This document shows positions 9,350 through 17,519 of a stretch of DNA of 64,000 nucleotides, in pieces. Both the position numbers and the translations under genes were made by a program. The DNA is taken from positions 24,884-88,883 of the forward strand of contig CAUBVH010000008.1 of the NCBI GenBank assembly GCA_958439425.1. The letters run 5' to 3'. Each line of letters begins with the position of its first letter. Position 1 is the stretch's first letter. The notes under the pieces are model-generated. The model was not told where the DNA came from, searched no databases, and saw only the letters and a list, made by a program, of their open reading frames with translations. This DNA is from an uncultured Collinsella sp. (lineage in GTDB: Bacteria; Actinomycetota; Coriobacteriia; Coriobacteriales; Coriobacteriaceae).

Positions 9350-10714
9350 ATGCACGGGATGGCTATGGACGACCTTTTTTCTGCCTCGACGCGCGAGCGC
9401 TCTTTTCAGAATGCCCCGCTTGCGGTGCGTATGCGCCCCAATTCGCTCGACGAGTATGTGGGCCAGCAAAAGGCCGTCGGTAAGGGCTCGTGGCTGCGCG
9501 CCGCGATTGAGCATGACGTGCTGTCGAGCGTGATTCTGTACGGCCCGGCCGGTACGGGCAAGACGACGCTGGCGCATATTATCGCCAACCATACCAAGAG
9601 TGAGTTTGTCGAGGTCAGCGCCGTCACGGGTACCGTGAAGGACCTGCGTCGCGTGATCGACGAGGCAAAGACGCGCCTGAATACGTATGACCGCCGTACC
9701 ATCTTGTTCATCGACGAGATTCACCGTTTTTCGAAGTCGCAGCAGGATGCGCTTTTGCATGCGGTTGAGAACCGTACCGTCATTATGATTGGCGCCACGA
9801 CCGAGAACCCGTACTTCGAGGTCAACTCCGCACTGTTGTCGCGTGGGCGCGTGGTAGAGCTTGATCACCTGAAGGACGAGGACATCGCCACGCTCATTGA
9901 GCGTGCGCTCGAGGCGCCGCAGGGTTTGGGCGGCAAGTTCTCGGCCGATGAGGATACGGTTAAGACCATCTGCACGCTGGCTGCGGGCGATGCACGCTCG
10001 GCTCTGACGACGCTCGAGCTGGCAAGTGAGATCGCCGTGACGCGCCCTGATACCGAGGGTACGCCTGCACCGACGGCGGGGGAGCGCTATCCCATTACCG
10101 TGGATGACGTAAAGATTGCCAATCCGCGTCGTGGCTTTACCTATGACAAAAACGGTGACATGCACTACGACATCATTAGTGCGTTTATTAAGTCCATGCG
10201 CGGCAGCGACCCCGATGCCACCATCTATTGGCTTGCGCGCATGATCGATGCGGGGGAGGATCCCAAGTTTATCGCCCGACGCATCATGATCCATGCTTCC
10301 GAAGACGTCGGTAACGCCGATCCGCAGGCCCTGCTTATAGCGCACGCTGCGTTTAAATCTGCCGAGGTCATTGGGTATCCCGAGTGTCGTATTAACCTGG
10401 CTCAGGCTGCACTCTATGTGTGCCTGGCGCCCAAGTCCAACGCGTGCGAGGCTTCGATCGATGCGGCGCTGGCCGATATCCATAGCAGTGGCTTGCGTGA
10501 GGTGCCGAGCTATCTGCGCGATCGTCATCGCCCAGGCAGCGATGAATATGGTGTGTACAAGTATCCACATGATTATCCCGAAGGCTGGGTCGATCAGCGC
10601 TATTTGCCCGAGGGGCTGGAGCGCGGCGCGTTCTGGCAGCCTGCGGGCCGCGGTTGGGAAGAGTGGCGTGTGGAGCAAAGCGAACGCGATCGTAGCGGTA
10701 ATGCTCCCAAGTAG
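9350..10714 (+). CDS. rarA: Replication-associated recombination protein A (RarA/MgsA AAA+ ATPase)
   Basis: Clamp-loader-like AAA+ ATPase acting at stalled forks. Walker A is GPAGTGKTTLAH and Walker B LFIDEIHRF; the sensor region GATTENPYFEVNSALLSR and the C-terminal tetramerisation domain with KYPHDYPEGWV are typical. Several in-frame starts exist (TTG 9347, ATG 9350, 9359, 9365); none has a clear ribosome site, so the first ATG is used and the true product may be a few residues shorter. About 450 residues is normal for the family. Confidence 0.92.
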   Translation: MHGMAMDDLFSASTRERSFQNAPLAVRMRPNSLDEYVGQQKAVGKGSWLRAAIEHDVLSSVILYGPAGTGKTTLAHIIANHTKSEFVEVSAVTGTVKDLRRVIDEAKTRLNTYDRRTILFIDEIHRFSKSQQDALLHAVENRTVIMIGATTENPYFEVNSALLSRGRVVELDHLKDEDIATLIERALEAPQGLGGKFSADEDTVKTICTLAAGDARSALTTLELASEIAVTRPDTEGTPAPTAGERYPITVDDVKIANPRRGFTYDKNGDMHYDIISAFIKSMRGSDPDATIYWLARMIDAGEDPKFIARRIMIHASEDVGNADPQALLIAHAAFKSAEVIGYPECRINLAQAALYVCLAPKSNACEASIDAALADIHSSGLREVPSYLRDRHRPGSDEYGVYKYPHDYPEGWVDQRYLPEGLERGAFWQPAGRGWEEWRVEQSERDRSGNAPK

Positions 10715-10809
10715 GTCATTGGCACCTCGCACATTCCCTTTGGGTATCTTTGCCCTTCTTTGGGGTACCATGAACAGCGTCTGTATTTCGATTTTTCCGG
10801 GAGGCTTGT

Positions 10810-11403
10810 ATGAGTCCCATTCAAATCGCCCTGCTGGTGCTCGCCGTTGCCGGCGTGTGGGCTGTTGTCGAGCTCGCGCTCACGCTGCGCAAGACCCGCA
10901 CCGTCGTTGATTCGCTCGACAAGACGGTGAGTGACCTTAACAATACGCTCGCCGAGGCACAGCCCGTGGTGGCAAAGCTCGATGGCGCTGTCGATGAGCT
11001 CACCCCCGCGCTGGCACAGGTTGAGCCGCTCCTCAAGTCGAGCAAGACTGCCGTTGATGCTCTGACGTCTAACCTCGTTGAGGTCGAAGCTGTGGTTCGC
11101 GACATTTCCGAGGTTACGGGCAGCGTGGCCGAGGCCAGCAATGCCGTATCGAGCGTGACTGATTCTGCTGCTGGCGCCGTGCAGAAGCTTTTCAATAAGG
11201 TGAAGGCTCCTGCAGCCGACGCCGATCGCAAACTCGCCGCTGCCGCCGCCGAGGCCGAGCAATCTACCGAGCGCGTTCTGATTGGTGAGGCTGAGGACGA
11301 GGCCGCCGATGGTGCGGATGCGGCTCAGAAACCCGCAGCCAAGCCTGCTCAGTATTACACCTATACGCCCGCCGAGACCTCTGAGGAGTCCTGCGATGAG
11401 TAG
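10810..11403 (+). CDS. DUF948-like membrane-anchored coiled-coil protein
   Basis: A 197-residue protein with one N-terminal membrane segment (about residues 5-23), then a long heptad-rich region with repeated T/V/L spacing (about 25-125), and an Ala/Glu-rich tail ending in YYTYTPAETSEE. This layout resembles the DUF948 family of small surface-associated proteins; its function is unknown. A GGGAGG ribosome site precedes the ATG. Its stop overlaps the start of the anti-sigma-like gene by eight bases, so it heads the putative sigma-factor operon and may be linked to envelope stress sensing, which is an inference from context only. Confidence 0.65.
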   Translation: MSPIQIALLVLAVAGVWAVVELALTLRKTRTVVDSLDKTVSDLNNTLAEAQPVVAKLDGAVDELTPALAQVEPLLKSSKTAVDALTSNLVEVEAVVRDISEVTGSVAEASNAVSSVTDSAAGAVQKLFNKVKAPAADADRKLAAAAAEAEQSTERVLIGEAEDEAADGADAAQKPAAKPAQYYTYTPAETSEESCDE

Positions 11404-11773
11404 CGAAGCAACCTGCCCCATTACGCTGAGCGTTGCCGGTGATCCGCGTCTCGCGCGCTTGGTGCGCATGACGGCCGCCAACGTCGGCGCACTGTGCTCT
11501 ATGTCCGTCGATCGCATTGAGGATATCCGCATGGCTGCCGAGGAAGCCTTTATCTTTGGGTGCACGGCCGTTGATTCCGACGATATCTCGATCAAATTCG
11601 ATGTCGACGAATCCCACGTGGGCATGACCTTTACCTTTGGCGACCAGGCGACTGTCGATGAGGATGACCAAGCTGCCGTTTATGCCGAGCTCATTTTGGC
11701 GAGCGTCTGCGATTCCTACGAAAAGACCGTGGCGCCCCTAACGCTTTCCCTCGACCTCAAGGCGGATATCTAA
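11396..11773 (+). CDS. Putative anti-sigma factor, RsbW-like, with degenerate ATP site
   Basis: A 125-residue protein directly upstream of a SigB/SigF-type sigma factor. The segment from PITLSVAGDPRLARLVRM to DRIEDIRMAAEEAF resembles the first half of RsbW/SpoIIAB GHKL kinases. The usual N-box (E-x-x-x-N) reads EEAFIFG, with Phe in place of the Mg-binding Asn, and no DxGxG ATP-lid motif follows. The protein is shorter than typical RsbW. It may still bind the sigma factor without kinase activity. Assignment rests on weak similarity plus gene order. Confidence 0.6.
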   Translation: MSSEATCPITLSVAGDPRLARLVRMTAANVGALCSMSVDRIEDIRMAAEEAFIFGCTAVDSDDISIKFDVDESHVGMTFTFGDQATVDEDDQAAVYAELILASVCDSYEKTVAPLTLSLDLKADI

Positions 11774-11774
11774 T

Positions 11775-12566
11775 ATGACCGAACGTTCCCGGAGCGGCAA
11801 GACCGCTTGGGACAAGGAGAAAACCCGCGAGCTGTTTCGTCGTTATAAGGAGACCGGTGATCCGGATGCCCGCGAGCAGCTCGTCATGTCCCATATGAAC
11901 CTGGTAAGGTTTCTTGCCAACAAATTTAAGAACCGCGGCGAGCCGCTCGATGACCTTTTGCAGGTCGGCTATTTGGGATTGCTCAAGGCTATCGACCGCT
12001 TTGACCCTGAGCGCGGGCTCGAGTTCACGACGTTTGCCACGCCCACCATTCTGGGTGAGATCAAGCGCCACTTCCGCGACAAGGGTTGGAGCGTGCGCGT
12101 GCCGCGTCGTCTGCAGGAGCTTTCTGCCAAGGTTAACCAGGCCACCGACAAGCTTACCAACGAGCTTCAGCGCTCGCCCAAGGTTGAGGAAATCGCCGAT
12201 TACCTGGGCGTGACCGTCGACGAGGTGCTCGAAGCCATGGAATCGTCCTCGGCCTACACCTCGGTGCCCATCGAGGCCCCCGGTGCGTCCGATTCCGATG
12301 ATGCGCCTTCGATTCTCGATCGCTACGCCGACGACGACAACGAGCTCGACTTTACCGATGACCGCCTGGTAATCGAGGAAGCCATCCGCGATTTCTCGCC
12401 TCGCGAGCGCGAGGTTATTGAGCTGCGCTTCGTAAAGGGCATGACCCAGATCGAGATTGCCAAGAAGCTGGGCATCTCGCAGGTGCAGGTTTCCCGTCTG
12501 CTGCGTCGCACGCTTAAGAAGATTCAAGATAAGATTGACCCCGACGGAGTGATGATTCGTTCATGA
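11775..12566 (+). CDS. SigB/SigF/SigG-family alternative RNA polymerase sigma factor
   Basis: 263 residues with regions 2, 3 and 4 but no region 1.1, the size of the SigB/SigF group. Region 2 contains VMSHMNLVRFLANKF, DDLLQVGYLGLLKAIDRFDP and EFTTFATPTILGEIKRHFRD, typical of this subfamily. Region 4 has MTQIEIAKKLGISQVQVSRL as the helix-turn-helix. It starts one base after the anti-sigma-like gene and its stop overlaps the next start in ATGA. Probable role: general stress or envelope response; the regulon is unknown. Confidence 0.9.
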   Translation: MTERSRSGKTAWDKEKTRELFRRYKETGDPDAREQLVMSHMNLVRFLANKFKNRGEPLDDLLQVGYLGLLKAIDRFDPERGLEFTTFATPTILGEIKRHFRDKGWSVRVPRRLQELSAKVNQATDKLTNELQRSPKVEEIADYLGVTVDEVLEAMESSSAYTSVPIEAPGASDSDDAPSILDRYADDDNELDFTDDRLVIEEAIRDFSPREREVIELRFVKGMTQIEIAKKLGISQVQVSRLLRRTLKKIQDKIDPDGVMIRS

Positions 12567-13975
12567 GTGAGCACCCCCAACAAACCGACCGCACGCTGCG
12601 CGATACCCGTATTCTGACGCTGCGCATTTGGGGCGTCGTCGGTTGCATTGCCATCGCCGCCGTCATCTTTAACCTTATGGGCATCCTGGCGCCAGTTATC
12701 GAGTTTTTGGCAGTCGGCTCCATCATCGCCTTTGTGATGTCGCCGATAACCAATTGGCTCGAGCACCATGGCGTGAATCGCGGCATAGGTTCGCTTGTCG
12801 CGCTTATTGTGGTCGTTGCTGTGCTCGTCGGCGTCGTTTGCATCTTGTCGCCGATTCTCTTTGGTCAGATCATGGAAGTCCTGAGCCGCCTGCCCAATCA
12901 GCTTCGTGTTGCTGGTGGCGATCTCAACGAGATGCTCTCGCATGCCAAGACGCTCAACAACACGCCGCTCAAGGAGTATTTGGACGATAATCTTTCGTCC
13001 CTGGTTGCCGTGGCATCGAAGTATGTGTCTCAGATCGCTGCCGAGCTTGGCCGCGGCGTGTTCCCGCTCATCACCAATACGGCCTCGCAGTTGTTCGTGA
13101 TCTTCCTTGGTCTGGTGCTTGCATACTGGATGGCCTGCGACTACCCTCGCATGCACCACGAGATTTGCACCATCATCGGTCAGGAGAAGGAGACCTCGTA
13201 CCGCTTTATGGTCGCCATCCTTTCTCGCTCTGTCGGCGGCTATATGCGCGGTATGGTCGTGACGTCCATCTGCGGTGGTTTCCTCGCCTTTATCGGTTTT
13301 ATGATCATCGGCCATCCGTATGCGGCGCTCATGGCTATCTTTACCGGCATCATGCATTTGGTTCCGGTCGTCGGTCCTTGGGTGAGCGCAGCAATCGCCA
13401 CAGTGCTCGGTTTCATGTTCAGCCCCATGTTGGCGTTATGGACGCTCATCGTGACGATGGTCGCGTAAAACGTCACCGATAACGTGATTTCCCCTAAGGT
13501 TATGCAGAGCTCGGTGCAGGTACATCCCATCATGAGTCTCACGGCGCTCGTTATTGGGTCGGCACTCATGGGCCCTATCGGTATGATTATTGCCATCCCG
13601 CTTTGTGCGGCCCTCAAGGGTATCTTCGTGTACTACTTCGAGAACGAGACCGGCCGCCAGCTTGTTGCCTATGACGGCGCCGTGTTTAAGGGCACGCCGT
13701 ACCGCGATGCCGATGGCAACCCGGTCGCCGCCTACGACGCGCTCGGCGACGACACCTTCATCTACGAGTCCGAGCTCATCGGCAACGAGACCGCGCCCGA
13801 GGCCAAGGCCATGCCCAAGCCCGAGCTCGATAATCCCTGGATCAAGCTCTCGGGTCTTCAGCCCGATGCCACGGGTTTCTTCAAGAATCCCTTCGCCAAG
13901 GATGACGATTCCAACTCTGATGACGATACCAAAACCGGCATCGACGGGTCCATGGACGATTCGGATTCTAAATAG
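12563..13975 (+). pseudogene. AI-2E family transporter (PerM-like), interrupted by an in-frame TAA
   Basis: The reading frame runs from ATG 12563 to 13975 but is cut by TAA at 13466-13468. The text on both sides is one continuous PerM/AI-2E exporter: ...LIVTMVA, stop, NVTDNVISPKVMQ..., where the family consensus has Gln (VAQNVxDNxxxPxxM). A single C-to-T change of CAA explains it. The first part (301 residues) holds most membrane helices; the second (169 residues) has the last helices and a cytoplasmic tail. Intact length would be 470. Whether the fragments work is unknown; a recent mutation or sequencing error is likely because no other damage is seen. Confidence 0.85.
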
Positions 13976-13981
13976 GCCCCA

Positions 13982-14221
13982 TTAACGTTTCTTGAAGTTG
14001 TAAATGACAAGAAACGCGAGCAAAGCGATTGATAAGGGGCCGGCAACATAGAAAAAGAGAATGTCAATTGCGCGTAAAGTGCAATAAGCCTTATCGCCGG
14101 ACATTACTGCATACAACACGTAGCCAAATGCTGGTTGGTTTGCGTACCAGCAGGAGAAAGCCAATAGCGTTAAAAGTGCCGCCAACAGAAGTGCATTGAG
14201 GAAAAATCGTTTGCTTTTCAT
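13982..14221 (-). CDS. Small membrane protein of unknown function
   Basis: 79 residues with two hydrophobic segments (about residues 8-25 and 50-72) and a basic KKR tail. It has a strong GGAAGGAG ribosome site six bases before the ATG at 14221 and a fitting promoter, which argues that it is a real gene. It is convergent with the AI-2E transporter, six bases apart. Its base composition is more A/T-rich than the neighbours. I do not recognise a family. Confidence 0.65.
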   Translation of the reverse strand: MKSKRFFLNALLLAALLTLLAFSCWYANQPAFGYVLYAVMSGDKAYCTLRAIDILFFYVAGPLSIALLAFLVIYNFKKR

Positions 14222-14247
14222 CGATCGCTCCTTCCGGGTGACTCTTA

Positions 14248-14276
14248 TATGTAATTCTACAGCAGCCCTTTTTCAA
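14248..14276 (-). promoter_or_regulatory. Probable promoter of the small membrane protein gene
   Basis: On the minus strand, TTGAAA (14271-14276), a 17-base spacer and TACATA (14248-14253) lie about 27 bases before the start codon. Confidence 0.45.
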
Positions 14277-14313
14277 AGGATCGCACAGTACTAAATAACG
14301 TGCACTTTCGCTG

Positions 14314-14343
14314 GAGGGTCGCTGTTTGGCGGCCCTCTTTTTT
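14314..14343 (+). terminator. Hairpin with T-run upstream of alaS
   Basis: GAGGGTCGC (14314-14322) pairs with GCGGCCCTC (14329-14337) with one G-U pair, followed by six T. It sits just before the alaS promoter and could stop read-through from the sigma-factor operon. Confidence 0.7.
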
Positions 14344-14369
14344 GCATGGGCGCGGTGGGATGGTAATAT
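14341..14369 (+). promoter_or_regulatory. Probable alaS promoter
   Basis: TTTGCA (14341-14346), a 17-base spacer and TAATAT (14364-14369), about 47 bases before the alaS start. Confidence 0.5.
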
Positions 14370-14415
14370 CGTTACGTTTGAACTGTTTCGATGTGAAACC
14401 GAGGAGATTCCCTCT

Positions 14416-17073
14416 ATGAGTGCTGACTACCCGTCAATGACTACGGCCGAGATTCGCTCTAAGTTCCTCAACTTCTTTGAGGAGCGCGGTCTTAAGCTCT
14501 ATCCTTCTTCGTCCCTCGTCCCCGACGATCCTTCGCTGCTGCTTGCCAACGCCGGCATGAACCAGTTTAAGGAGTATTACCAGGGCAAGAAGACCATGAA
14601 GGAGATCGGCGCGATCTCCTGCCAGAAGTGCGTCCGCACCAACGACATCGATTGCATCGGCGAGGACGGCCGTCACCTGTCCTTCTTCGAGATGCTCGGC
14701 GACTTCTCCTTTGGCGGCGTCTCCAAGCAGCAGGCCTGCGCTTGGGCCTTTGAGCTCATCACCAAGGAGTTCAAGCTGCCGCTCGATCGCCTGTACTTTA
14801 CCGTCTTTACCGAGGACGACGAGACCCATGACGTATGGCGCTCCCTGGGCGTTGCCGAGGACCACATCTCCCGCTTGGGCGAGGATGACAACTTCTGGGC
14901 CGCTGGCCCCACCGGTCCCTGCGGTCCGTGCTCCGAGATCTACTTTGACATGGGCGAGGAGGTCGGCTGCGGCAGCCCCGACTGCAAGCCCGGCTGCGAC
15001 TGCGACCGCTTCCTGGAGTTCTGGAATCTCGTCTTTACCCAGTACGACCGCCAAGAGGACGGCTCCATGCCGGAGCTGCCGCACCGCAACCTCGATACGG
15101 GCATGGGTCTGGAGCGCATGGCCGCTATCATGCAGCACAAGACCGCTAATTACGACGGCGATCTGATGCAGCACCTCATCAAGCTGGGCGAGAAGATCAG
15201 CGGCAAGACCTATGACGCCGACGATTACTCCGGCGCCAGCCGCTCCCTGCGCATCATCGCGGATCACTCCCGTGCCGTCGACTTTATGATCTCTGACGGC
15301 ATTCTGCCCGGCAATGAGGGCCGCGAGTACGTCCTTCGCCGCCTGCTCCGCCGCGCCGTGTTCCACGGTCGTCTGCTGGGCATCGAGGGCGCCTTCTTGA
15401 CCAAGTTCATCGACGAGGTCAACGCCCAGATGGGCGAGGCCTATCCCGAGCTGCTCAAGAACGTCGCGCTCGTTAAGGGTATCGTCGCCTCCGAGGAGGA
15501 GCGCTTCTCCACGACGCTCGACAACGGCCGCGTCTACCTGGATGAGGCCCTGGCCGCGCTTGCCGAGGGTGCTGTCCTTCCGGGCGACGTCGCCTTTAAG
15601 CTGCACGACACCTTTGGTTTCCCCATTGACCTGACTGTCGAGATCGCCGGCACCGCCGGTCACGATGTCGATATGGATGGCTTTACCGCTTGCATGGAGG
15701 ACCAGAAGGCCCGTGCCCGCGCCAACGCAAAGGGCGACGCCTGGGGCAGCTTTAACGACGTTTGGGTCGAGCTTTCCGACAAGGTCGCCGCGACTGAGTT
15801 CGACGGCTATGACAACGATGTGATCGAGGATGCCAAGGTTGTCGCTATCGTGCGCAACGGTGGGTCCGTCGAGTCCGCAGCCGCGGGCGAGGATGTCGAG
15901 GTTGTTCTCGACCGCACCCCGTTCTATGCCGAGATGGGTGGCCAGCAGGGCGATGCCGGCGAGCTTTCCGCCGAGGGCGTTGCGCTGACCGTCGCCGATA
16001 CCAAGAACCACAACGGCCTGTATGCCCATGTCGCGCACGTTGCCGAGGGCACGCTGACCGTTGGTGCCACCGTGGCCGCCGCGCTCGACGCCGAGCGCCG
16101 TGGTTTCCTGCGCCGCAACCACACCGCCACCCACCTGCTCGACGCTGCGCTTAAGCAGGTCCTGGGCGAGCATGTCTCCCAGGCTGGCTCGCTGGTGACG
16201 CCCGAGCACCTGCGCTTTGACTTCACGCACTTCGAGGCCCTGTCCTCCGAGCAGCTCAAGGCTGTCGAGGACCTGGTCAACCAGCAGATCTTCGCCTCCA
16301 AGCCGGTCGTGACCCGCGTCATGGGCATCGACGAGGCCAAGGCCGCCGGTGCTGTCGCCCTGTTTGGCGAGAAGTATGGCGACGTCGTCCGCGTTGTCTC
16401 CGTGGGCGCCGAGGATCAGCTGTTCTCCCGTGAGCTCTGCGGTGGTACCCATGCCGCCAACACCGCCGAGATCGGCCTGTTTAAGATCATCTCCGAGTCC
16501 TCTACGGGCTCCAACGTCCGCCGTATTGAGGCCGTGACCTCTAAGGGTGCTCTCGACTATATGGCCGACCGTCTGGCGCTCGTCGACGCCGCCGCTACTG
16601 CGCTCAAGTGCCGCGTGGATGAGGTTCCCGCCCGCGTGGAGAACCTGCAGGTCGAGCTGCGCGAGACTTCCAACAAGCTCAAGAAGGCACTGACCGGTGG
16701 CTCCTCCGACGCTATCTCCAACGCCATCGAGGGCGCCGTCGAGCTCGACGGTTACAAGCTCGTCGTCGCTGAGCTCCAGGGCCTTGAGGCTGCCGACCTG
16801 CGCAACGTCTGGGATACCGTGCACCAGAAGGTCGCCGGTCCTGTTGCCTGCGTTGTCGCCAGCGTGACTGAGAAGGGCACACCGGCCCTGCTCGCCGCCG
16901 GCTCCGATGACGCCGTGAAGGCCGGTTTCCACGCCGGTAACGTGATCAAGCAGATCGCGGGCCTGGTCGACGGTCGCGGTGGCGGCCGTCCCAACATGGC
17001 CCAGGCCGGTGGCAAGAACGCCGCCGGCATCGCCGATGCCCTCGCGGCCGCTAAGACCGCGCTCGGCGCCTAA
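14416..17073 (+). CDS. alaS: Alanyl-tRNA synthetase
   Basis: Class II synthetase charging tRNA-Ala; 885 residues from ATG 14416 behind GAGGAG, normal for the family. Motif 1 lies in LKLYPSSSLVPDDPSLLLANAGM, the editing/AlaX domain carries the zinc ligands HTATHLLD and CGGTHAANT, and the C-terminal C-Ala domain ends in GRGGGRPNMAQAG. It is followed after 17 bases by ruvX, a common neighbour in many Gram-positive genomes, so alaS-ruvX-mltG-yqeG-aroK-aroB may be one transcript. Confidence 0.97.
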   Translation: MSADYPSMTTAEIRSKFLNFFEERGLKLYPSSSLVPDDPSLLLANAGMNQFKEYYQGKKTMKEIGAISCQKCVRTNDIDCIGEDGRHLSFFEMLGDFSFGGVSKQQACAWAFELITKEFKLPLDRLYFTVFTEDDETHDVWRSLGVAEDHISRLGEDDNFWAAGPTGPCGPCSEIYFDMGEEVGCGSPDCKPGCDCDRFLEFWNLVFTQYDRQEDGSMPELPHRNLDTGMGLERMAAIMQHKTANYDGDLMQHLIKLGEKISGKTYDADDYSGASRSLRIIADHSRAVDFMISDGILPGNEGREYVLRRLLRRAVFHGRLLGIEGAFLTKFIDEVNAQMGEAYPELLKNVALVKGIVASEEERFSTTLDNGRVYLDEALAALAEGAVLPGDVAFKLHDTFGFPIDLTVEIAGTAGHDVDMDGFTACMEDQKARARANAKGDAWGSFNDVWVELSDKVAATEFDGYDNDVIEDAKVVAIVRNGGSVESAAAGEDVEVVLDRTPFYAEMGGQQGDAGELSAEGVALTVADTKNHNGLYAHVAHVAEGTLTVGATVAAALDAERRGFLRRNHTATHLLDAALKQVLGEHVSQAGSLVTPEHLRFDFTHFEALSSEQLKAVEDLVNQQIFASKPVVTRVMGIDEAKAAGAVALFGEKYGDVVRVVSVGAEDQLFSRELCGGTHAANTAEIGLFKIISESSTGSNVRRIEAVTSKGALDYMADRLALVDAAATALKCRVDEVPARVENLQVELRETSNKLKKALTGGSSDAISNAIEGAVELDGYKLVVAELQGLEAADLRNVWDTVHQKVAGPVACVVASVTEKGTPALLAAGSDDAVKAGFHAGNVIKQIAGLVDGRGGGRPNMAQAGGKNAAGIADALAAAKTALGA

Positions 17074-17090
17074 GAACCTAGGTAGTCGCT

Positions 17091-17519
17091 GTGGTCGCGC
17101 TTGCGCTGGACATAGGGGAGACCAGGATCGGCATCGCCGTCTCGAGCCGTGATGGCAAGATGGCGATGCCCGTCAAGGTGCTCCCGGCCGCCGAGGTCAC
17201 TGGTATGGCCAAGACGTTCCGCTACCTGGTCGAGGACTATGAGCCCGACATCCTGGTAAGCGGACGTCCCCTGACCATGGCCGGTGAGCCCGGCCCCCAG
17301 GCCGAGCGCGTTGCCGCCGTGGCGCAAAAGATTGCCGACGAGCTCGATCTTCCACTGGAGTTTGAGGACGAGCGTCTGTCCTCGCAAGAGGCCAAGCGTA
17401 TCCTGCGCGAGCAGGGCCTCAACGAAAAGCAGATGAGGGGCAAGATCGACATGATTGCCGCCAGCCTGTTTTTGCAGACGTGGCTCGATCGTAAAAACGA
17501 GGAGGTTTCGCATGCCTAG
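17091..17519 (+). CDS. ruvX: Putative pre-16S rRNA nuclease / Holliday junction resolvase-like YqgF
   Basis: 142 residues with the RNase H-like fold: LALDIGETRIGIAVS at the N-terminus supplies the first acidic residue, ILVSGRPLTMAGEPGP and EDERLSSQEA are the other family blocks, and KIDMIAASLFLQ holds the last Asp. YqgF is known to mature the 5' end of 16S rRNA in E. coli. The start is GTG 17091 with only a weak ribosome site. The stop overlaps the mltG start by eight bases. Confidence 0.92.
   Translation: MVALALDIGETRIGIAVSSRDGKMAMPVKVLPAAEVTGMAKTFRYLVEDYEPDILVSGRPLTMAGEPGPQAERVAAVAQKIADELDLPLEFEDERLSSQEAKRILREQGLNEKQMRGKIDMIAASLFLQTWLDRKNEEVSHA

Noticed and set aside
13466..13468. Programmed recoding of the stop in the AI-2E transporter
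   Set aside because: The codon is TAA, there is no obvious downstream recoding structure, and a single C-to-T change of a conserved Gln codon is simpler.
14434..16932. 832-codon open frame opposite alaS
   Set aside because: Same reason: a shadow of a well-identified synthetase with strong G+C third positions.
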